Positions 56,518 through 64,000 of a stretch of 64,000 nt of DNA are shown in pieces (positions within the stretch are counted from its first letter, which is position 1; each line of letters begins with the position of its first letter). Position numbers and translations under genes: made by a program. This stretch comes from Janthinobacterium sp. CG3 (GTDB lineage Bacteria; Pseudomonadota; Gammaproteobacteria; Burkholderiales; Burkholderiaceae_D). Below the pieces are notes generated by a model. It made no database searches. It was given only the letters and a program-made list of their open reading frames with translations, and was not told the origin of the DNA. The stretch lies in assembly GCF_000344615.1 (NCBI RefSeq), contig NZ_KB467824.1, forward strand, positions 4,477,382-4,541,381. Direction: 5' to 3'.

Positions 56518-56662
56518 GAAATTTTTATGACCCTGTCCCCATTAAATTTTTTGAGCGACGCCAGAAAAATTAATGCGACTCCGACCCTAATTATTCCAGT
56601 TGAGTTTTCTGCTGCATTGCACTACTCTAGATTTTCAATATCAAAAAGTGCTGGAGAAACTC

Positions 56663-59600
56663 ATGATTGCTCAAGGTTTATACGATCCTTCCAACGAACA
56701 CGATGCCTGCGGCGTCGGTTTCGTCGCCCATATCAAGGGCAACAAAACCCATTCCATCGTTGAACAGGGTCTGTTGATCTTGAAGAACCTGGATCACCGG
56801 GGTGCGGTCGGCGCGGACGCGCTGATGGGCGACGGCGCCGGCATCCTGATCCAGATTCCGGACCAGTACTACCGCGACGAGATGGCCGCGCAAGGCGTGG
56901 AGCTGCCGCCGCCGGGTGAATATGGCGTCGGCATGGTGTTCCTGCCGAAGGAAAACGCTTCGCGCATCGCCTGCGAGCAGGAAATCGAGCGCGCCGTGCG
57001 CATCGAAGGCCAGGTTGTGCTGGGCTGGCGCAACGTGCCGGTCGACTACGACATGCCGATGTCGCCGACCGTGCGCGCCAAAGAGCCGGTGATCCGCCAG
57101 ATCTTCATCGGCCGCGGCCCGGACATCATGGTCACCGACGCGCTCGAGCGCAAACTGTATGTGATCCGCAAATCGTCGGGCCACGCGATCCAGGCGTTGA
57201 AACTGCTGCATGGCAAAGAATTCTTCGTGCCGTCGATGTCGGCGCGCACCATTGTTTACAAGGGCCTGCTGCTGGCCGACCAGGTTGGCGTGTACTACAA
57301 GGACTTGCAGGACGCCCGTTGCATCTCGGCGCTGGCGCTGGTGCATCAACGTTTCTCGACCAACACCTTCCCGGAATGGCCGCTGGCCCACCCGTACCGC
57401 CTGATCGCCCACAACGGCGAGATCAACACCGTCAAGGGCAACTTCAACTGGATGCGCGCGCGCGAAGGCGTGATGAAGTCGGCCGTGCTGGGCGACGACC
57501 TGCAAAAGCTGTTCCCGCTGATCTATGAGGGCCAGTCCGACACGGCTTGCTTCGACAACGCGCTGGAACTGCTGTTGATGGCCGGCTACCCGATTGCCCA
57601 GGCGATGATGATGATGATCCCGGAAGCCTGGGAAAACCACACGACGATGGACGACAACCGCCGCGCCTTCTATGAATACCACGCGGCGATGATGGAGCCG
57701 TGGGACGGCCCGGCCGCGATGGCTTTCACCGACGGCCGCCACATCGGCGGCACGCTGGACCGCAACGGCCTGCGCCCCGCGCGCTACATCGTCACCGACG
57801 ACGACCTGGTGGTGATGGCGTCGGAATCGGGCGTGCTGCCGATCCCGGAATCGAAGATCATCCAGAAATGGCGTCTGCAACCGGGCAAGATGTTCCTGAT
57901 CGACCTGGAGGCGGGCCGCATCATTGACGATAAAGAGTTGAAGGACATGTATTCGAACGCCAAGCCATACAAGGCCTGGATCAACTCGGTACGCATCAAG
58001 CTCAACGAAATCAAGCTCAGCGAAAGCCAACTGGCGCACAACCGCGTCAAGTACGCCACCGCGCCCGGCGAAAAAGCGCTGCCGTCGTTGCTCGACCGCC
58101 AGCAGGCGTTCGGCTACACCCAGGAAGACTTGAAATTCTTGATGGCGCCCATGGCCGTCGCCGGCGAAGAGGCGACCGGTTCGATGGGCAACGACTCGCC
58201 GCTGGCGGTGATGTCGAACAAACTCAAGCCGCTCTACAACTACTTCAAGCAATTGTTCGCGCAGGTGACCAACCCGCCGATCGACCCGATCCGCGAAGCG
58301 ATGGTGATGTCGCTGGTGTCCTTCATCGGTCCGAAGCCGAACTTGCTCGACACCAACAACGTCAATCCGCCGATGCGCCTGGAAGTATCGCAGCCGGTGC
58401 TGGGTTTTGACGACATGGCGCGGCTGCGCAACATCAGCCTGCATACCGGCGGCAAGTTCAAGTCATATGAGCTGAACATCTGCTATCCGCTGGCATGGGG
58501 TAAGGAAGGCGTCGAAGCCTGCCTGGCCTCGCTGTGCGCCGAGGCGGTCGACGCCGTCAAGTCCGGCCACAACATCCTGATCGTCTCGGACCGCAGCATC
58601 TGCGCCGATAAGGTCGCTATCCCCGCCCTTTTGGCGACATCGACGGTGCATCAGCACCTGGTCAGCAAGGGCTTGCGCGCCTCCACCGGTTTGGTGGTGG
58701 AAACCGGTTCGGCGCGCGAAACGCACCACTTCGCGTTGCTGGCAGGTTACGGCGCCGAAGCCGTGCATCCGTACCTGGCGATGGAAACGCTGATGGAAAT
58801 GGCCGCCGGCCTGCCGGGCGAGTTGTCCGGCGAAACCGCCGTCTACAACTACACGAAGGCAATCGGCAAGGGCCTGATGAAGGTCATGTCGAAAATGGGC
58901 ATCTCGACCTATATGTCGTATTGCGGCGCGCAAATCTTCGAAGCGATCGGCTTGAACAAGTCGCTGATCGACAAGTATTTCAAGGGCACCGCCTCGAACG
59001 TCGAGGGCATCGGCGTGTTTGAAGTGGCGGAAGAGGCGTTGCGCCTGCACGCGCTGGCCTTCGGCGACGATCCTTTGCTGGTGAACAACCTCGACGCCGG
59101 CGGCGAATACGCCTTCCGCGTGCGCGGCGAAGAACACATGTGGACCCCGGACGCGATCGCCAAATTGCAGCATTCGACCCGCAGCAACAATTTCTCCAGC
59201 TATAAGGAGTATGCGCAAATCATCAACGACCAGAGCCGTCGCCACCTGACGCTGCGCGGCCTGTTCGAGTTCAAGCTCGACCCGTCGAAGGCGATCCCGC
59301 TCGACGAAGTCGAACCGGCGAAGGAAATCGTCAAGCGTTTCGCCACCGGCGCCATGTCGCTCGGCTCGATCAGCACCGAGGCGCACGCGACGCTGGCCGT
59401 GGCGATGAACCGCATCGGCGGCAAGTCGAACACCGGCGAGGGCGGCGAAGATCCCAACCGTTACGTGATGGAATTGAAGGGCATCCCGATCAAGCAGGGC
59501 GAAACCATGGCGTCGGTGGTCGGCAACGAGCAGATCATGGTCGACATTCCGCTGCAGGCGGGCGATTCGCTGCGTTCGCGCATCAAGCAGGTGGCGTCCG

Positions 59601-61378
59601 GCCGTTTCGGCGTGACCGCGGCCTACCTGAACTCGGCCGACCAAATCCAGATCAAGATGGCGCAGGGCGCCAAGCCGGGCGAAGGCGGCCAGTTGCCGGG
59701 CCATAAAGTGTCCGAATACATCGCCAGCCTGCGCTTCTCGGTGCCGGGCGTCGGCCTGATTTCGCCGCCGCCGCACCACGACATCTACTCGATCGAAGAT
59801 CTGGCGCAGCTGATCCATGACTTGAAGAACGCCAACCCGCGCGCCTCGATCTCGGTCAAGCTGGTGTCGGAAGTGGGTATCGGCACCGTCGCCGCCGGCG
59901 TCACCAAGGCCAAGGCCGACCACGTGGTCGTCGCCGGCCACGACGGCGGCACCGGCGCCTCGCCGCTGTCGTCGGTCAAGCACGCCGGTACGCCGTGGGA
60001 ACTCGGCCTGGCTGAAACGCAACAGACGCTGGTGTTGAACGGCTTGCGCAGCCGCATCCGCGTGCAGGCCGACGGCCAGATGAAAACCGGCCGCGACGTC
60101 GTCATCGCCGCCCTGCTGGGCGCCGACGAGATCGGTTTCGCGACCGCGCCGCTAGTGGTCGAGGGTTGCATCATGATGCGCAAATGCCATCTGAACACCT
60201 GCCCGGTCGGCGTCGCCACGCAAGACCCGGTTCTGCGCGCCAAGTTCTCCGGCAAGCCCGAATACGTCGTCAACTACTTCTTCTTCGTTGCCGAAGAGGC
60301 CCGCCAGTTGATGGCGCAACTGGGTATCCGTACCTACGACGAACTGATCGGCCGGGTCGACCTGCTCGACAAGTCGAAGGCGATCACGCACTGGAAGGCG
60401 CGCGGCCTGGACTTCTCGGCCATCTTCCACAAGCCGGAAGTGAGCGGCGAGCAAGCCACCCGCCACGTCGAGAACCAAGACCACGCGCTGGAAAAGGCGC
60501 TCGACCACAAGCTGATCGCGCAAGCGCGGGCGGCGCTGGAAAAAGGCGAGCGCGTCTCGTTCATCTCGCCGGTGCGCAACGTCAACCGCACCGTCGGCAC
60601 GATGCTGTCGGGCGAAGTGGCGAAACGCTACGGCCACGCCGGATTGCCGGACGACACCATCCACATCCAGCTGCAAGGCACGGCGGGCCAGTCGGCCGCC
60701 GCCTTCCTGGCGCACGGCATCACGCTCGACCTGGTCGGCGAAGGCAACGACTACGTCGGCAAGGGCTTGTCGGGCGGGCGCATCATCGTGCGGCCGAACA
60801 CCGAGTTCCGCGGCTGGGCCGTGGACAACATTATCATCGGCAACACGGTATTGTACGGCGCCATCGCCGGCGAAGCCTTCTTCAACGGCGTGGCCGGCGA
60901 ACGTTTCGCGGTGCGCAATTCGGGCGCCACCACGGTGGTCGAGGGCCTGGGCGACCATGGTTGCGAATACATGACCGGCGGCACCGTCGTGGTGCTGGGG
61001 GCGACCGGACGCAACTTCGCGGCCGGCATGTCGGGCGGCATCGCCTACGTCTACGACCCGCTGGGCGACTTCTCGAAGCGTTGCAACACCTCGATGGTGG
61101 CGCTGGAACCGGTGCTGAGCAGCGGCGAACAGCAACTGGACCGCGCCTCGTGGCACAGCCAGCACCGCGACGGCGAGCCGGAAGCCGACGAAGTGATCCT
61201 CAAGCGCCTGATCGAGCGTCACTTCAAGCACACCGGCAGCACCCGCGCCCGTTTCCTGCTGGACGACTGGGGCCAGGCGCGCAGCAAGTTCGTCAAGGTC
61301 TTCCCGAGCGAATACAAGCGCGCGCTGATTGAAATGGCCGAAAACGCAGCGATGGAAGTGCAGCCGATCGCCGCCTAA
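56663..61378 (+). CDS. gltB: Glutamate synthase (NADPH), large subunit
   Basis: From the ATG at 56663 (GGAGA at good spacing) this is 1571 residues. The short propeptide ends before Cys16 ([13 protein letters not shown]), the N-terminal nucleophile of the glutaminase domain. The central FMN barrel holds [18 protein letters not shown], the 3Fe-4S cysteines lie in [16 protein letters not shown], and the C-terminal GXGXG beta-helix domain completes the usual alpha subunit. It forms two glutamates from glutamine and 2-oxoglutarate. It is followed by gltD after 75 bp. Confidence 0.97.
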   Translation: MIAQGLYDPSNEHDACGVGFVAHIKGNKTHSIVEQGLLILKNLDHRGAVGADALMGDGAGILIQIPDQYYRDEMAAQGVELPPPGEYGVGMVFLPKENASRIACEQEIERAVRIEGQVVLGWRNVPVDYDMPMSPTVRAKEPVIRQIFIGRGPDIMVTDALERKLYVIRKSSGHAIQALKLLHGKEFFVPSMSARTIVYKGLLLADQVGVYYKDLQDARCISALALVHQRFSTNTFPEWPLAHPYRLIAHNGEINTVKGNFNWMRAREGVMKSAVLGDDLQKLFPLIYEGQSDTACFDNALELLLMAGYPIAQAMMMMIPEAWENHTTMDDNRRAFYEYHAAMMEPWDGPAAMAFTDGRHIGGTLDRNGLRPARYIVTDDDLVVMASESGVLPIPESKIIQKWRLQPGKMFLIDLEAGRIIDDKELKDMYSNAKPYKAWINSVRIKLNEIKLSESQLAHNRVKYATAPGEKALPSLLDRQQAFGYTQEDLKFLMAPMAVAGEEATGSMGNDSPLAVMSNKLKPLYNYFKQLFAQVTNPPIDPIREAMVMSLVSFIGPKPNLLDTNNVNPPMRLEVSQPVLGFDDMARLRNISLHTGGKFKSYELNICYPLAWGKEGVEACLASLCAEAVDAVKSGHNILIVSDRSICADKVAIPALLATSTVHQHLVSKGLRASTGLVVETGSARETHHFALLAGYGAEAVHPYLAMETLMEMAAGLPGELSGETAVYNYTKAIGKGLMKVMSKMGISTYMSYCGAQIFEAIGLNKSLIDKYFKGTASNVEGIGVFEVAEEALRLHALAFGDDPLLVNNLDAGGEYAFRVRGEEHMWTPDAIAKLQHSTRSNNFSSYKEYAQIINDQSRRHLTLRGLFEFKLDPSKAIPLDEVEPAKEIVKRFATGAMSLGSISTEAHATLAVAMNRIGGKSNTGEGGEDPNRYVMELKGIPIKQGETMASVVGNEQIMVDIPLQAGDSLRSRIKQVASGRFGVTAAYLNSADQIQIKMAQGAKPGEGGQLPGHKVSEYIASLRFSVPGVGLISPPPHHDIYSIEDLAQLIHDLKNANPRASISVKLVSEVGIGTVAAGVTKAKADHVVVAGHDGGTGASPLSSVKHAGTPWELGLAETQQTLVLNGLRSRIRVQADGQMKTGRDVVIAALLGADEIGFATAPLVVEGCIMMRKCHLNTCPVGVATQDPVLRAKFSGKPEYVVNYFFFVAEEARQLMAQLGIRTYDELIGRVDLLDKSKAITHWKARGLDFSAIFHKPEVSGEQATRHVENQDHALEKALDHKLIAQARAALEKGERVSFISPVRNVNRTVGTMLSGEVAKRYGHAGLPDDTIHIQLQGTAGQSAAAFLAHGITLDLVGEGNDYVGKGLSGGRIIVRPNTEFRGWAVDNIIIGNTVLYGAIAGEAFFNGVAGERFAVRNSGATTVVEGLGDHGCEYMTGGTVVVLGATGRNFAAGMSGGIAYVYDPLGDFSKRCNTSMVALEPVLSSGEQQLDRASWHSQHRDGEPEADEVILKRLIERHFKHTGSTRARFLLDDWGQARSKFVKVFPSEYKRALIEMAENAAMEVQPIAA

Positions 61379-61453
61379 GGGGCGCCGCACACATCGATAC
61401 GGGGGGCGGGCCAGGCCCGTCCCCGCCAGCAAAAAAATACTAAAGGATTTATC

Positions 61454-62917
<1,464 letters not shown>

Positions 62918-62946
62918 TTCCGCAACACCGCACCTCCCCGAAGTAC

Positions 62947-62990
62947 CGGGGTCAGACCTTGTCGCCTTGGCGCGAAGGGCCTGACCCTGG
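62947..62990. repeat. GGGGTC-type inverted repeat after gltD
   Basis: CGGGGTCAGACCTT and AAGGGCCTGACCCTGG face each other across 14 bp. It is the same family as 46701-46726. The remainder of the 313 bp gap to vgrG is AT-rich near 63170-63195 and probably holds its promoter. Confidence 0.6.
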
Positions 62991-63230
62991 CTATTTTCCT
63001 CTGGTTTACTGTCATCGTCCCCGGCACGCACGCTGGCGCGACACCGCCCCGCCCCCGCCCCTCCGAACATCTGCGCGATGGTCCGGCAAAGAATTCTCCA
63101 ACGCAATTACTTGTCATTTCAATTGAATCACTCTTGTGTCCGTTTCCCTTCTGGGGTGTAATGCGACTGCACAAAATATTAATTAATTTGCATTAGAGAG
63201 TGCCGCGTCGCACCACGGGAGTATTGCCAA

Positions 63231-64000
63231 ATGTCACTGTCGTCCAATTCACAGACCCAGGCGTCCAGCCTGCAAGCCTTGCTTGGCGGCTTCACGCAAA
63301 GCACCCGCCTGCTGCGACTGACGACACCGCTCGGCCCCGACAAGCTGCTGCTCGAATGTCTGCGCGGCGAGGAGGGCCTGAGCCAGGGCTACTCGCTCAA
63401 GATCGCGGCGCTGTCCAGCGACGCCCGCATCCCCCTGAAGTCGCTGATCGGCCAGCCCGCCCGCGTCGACCTGCTCACCGGCGCCGCCGGCGCCCGGCGC
63501 CCGTTCCACGGCCACATCACGGCCGTGGAAATGACCGAGGCGAACGGCGGCTTCGCGCGCTACGCGCTGACCATCGAACCGTGGACCGCCTTCCTGGCGT
63601 TGAACCAGGACAGCCGCATCTTCCAGGACATGACGGTGTGCGACATCCTCGACGCCGTCTTCGCCTCCTACTTGGGCCAGGGCCGGCTGATGCCGGCGTG
63701 GCGCTTCGACATCGCCGAGCGCGACATCTACCCGCGCCGCAGCCTGACCACCCAATACCAGGAAAGCGACCTCGCCTTCGCCCTGCGCCTGATGAGCGAG
63801 GAAGGCCTGTTCTACTACTACGAACACAGCGCCGGCGACGGCCCCGGCCTGGGCGGGCACACCCTGGTCGTGGCCGACCACAACGGCAGCTTCCAAGCCA
63901 ACGTCCAGGCCGACATTGCGTTCACCCAACCCGGCGCGGTGATGAAGGCGGACAGCCTGGACCGCTGGCGCACCACGCTGACGCAGCGGACCAACGCCAT
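63231..64000 (+). CDS. vgrG: Type VI secretion VgrG spike protein, N-terminal part
   Basis: The frame is open from ATG 63231 past the window end. It begins with a short tail, then the gp27-like VgrG/Gpd domain: TRLLRLTTPLGPDKLLLE, RPFHGHITAVEMTE, and SLTTQYQESDLAFALRLMSEEGLFYYYE. That last segment is the diagnostic VgrG motif. VgrG tips the T6SS puncturing device and often carries or loads effectors encoded right downstream, which lie outside this window. No other T6SS gene is visible upstream, so it may be an orphan vgrG island. Confidence 0.92.
   Translation, partial: MSLSSNSQTQASSLQALLGGFTQSTRLLRLTTPLGPDKLLLECLRGEEGLSQGYSLKIAALSSDARIPLKSLIGQPARVDLLTGAAGARRPFHGHITAVEMTEANGGFARYALTIEPWTAFLALNQDSRIFQDMTVCDILDAVFASYLGQGRLMPAWRFDIAERDIYPRRSLTTQYQESDLAFALRLMSEEGLFYYYEHSAGDGPGLGGHTLVVADHNGSFQANVQADIAFTQPGAVMKADSLDRWRTTLTQRTNA

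Overview
GC-rich (about 65%) chromosomal DNA, almost certainly from an Oxalobacteraceae bacterium of the Massilia/Duganella/Janthinobacterium type. The betaproteobacterial order lpoA-yraN-diaA-dolP opposite rsmI, the bioA-F-D-B cluster, a LiuR-controlled leucine pathway and family-specific REP-like repeats support this. No rRNA or CRISPR array was seen. One tRNA gene is present, tRNA-Pro(TGG).

Layout. 1-4.7 kb: a partial TlpA-type redoxin, then the envelope/replication cluster dolP-diaA-yraN-lpoA (minus) divergent from rsmI, followed by tRNA-Pro with a clear promoter and terminator. 4.8-6.1 kb: two halves of a dead IS6-family transposase flanking a secreted retropepsin-like aspartic protease. 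6.1-7.6 kb: cupin gene divergent from a LysR regulator. 7.8-19.3 kb: a minus-strand run mccB-liuC-bioA-bioF-bioD-bioB-mccA-ghrA-hmgL, with the complete bioAFDB set lying between the two subunits of the biotin-dependent methylcrotonyl-CoA carboxylase. A LiuR-like palindrome for this run sits inside the upstream ychJ gene.

19.4-33.9 kb: a murein-recycling island: GntR/UTRA regulator, murQ, ampG, digH-like hydrolase, an amino-sugar kinase, amidase, D-Ala-D-Ala dipeptidase and (opposite strand) dacB/PBP4. Two mobile elements interrupt it. One is an IS110-family element inserted into a REP-like repeat. The other is a 3.85 kb Tn3-family unit (28448-32294) with about 40 bp terminal inverted repeats and a matching 5 bp duplication TAAAC. 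The Tn3 unit has no full transposase. It carries truncated tnpA pieces, a Cys-rich secreted protein and a two-gene operon that looks like a HicA-type toxin with an unusual 355-residue partner; this is the most novel-looking content of the window.

34-38.8 kb: LysR/LysE pair, a peptide-type ABC solute-binding protein, a YihY/BrkB membrane protein and a probable unannotated small RNA of about 225 nt. 38.9-45.1 kb: second leucine/acetyl-CoA block liuR-liuA-aceK-thiolase-acyl-CoA dehydrogenase, with LiuR-like palindromes before liuR and liuA. 45.1-46.6 kb: a lower-GC stretch with an HTH regulator. 46.7-53.5 kb: ubiX, grxD, tex and a SNF2 helicase. 53.6-56.5 kb: a two-component system, a perfect 54 bp palindrome and a REP-associated transposase whose HUH motif reads Q-L-H. 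56.6-62.9 kb: gltB-gltD. The window ends inside a vgrG (type VI secretion spike).

Together the window shows leucine/isovalerate catabolism wired to biotin supply and to the isocitrate branch point (AceK), a cell-wall recycling pathway, and several mobile or REP-type elements that use intergenic repeats as landing sites.
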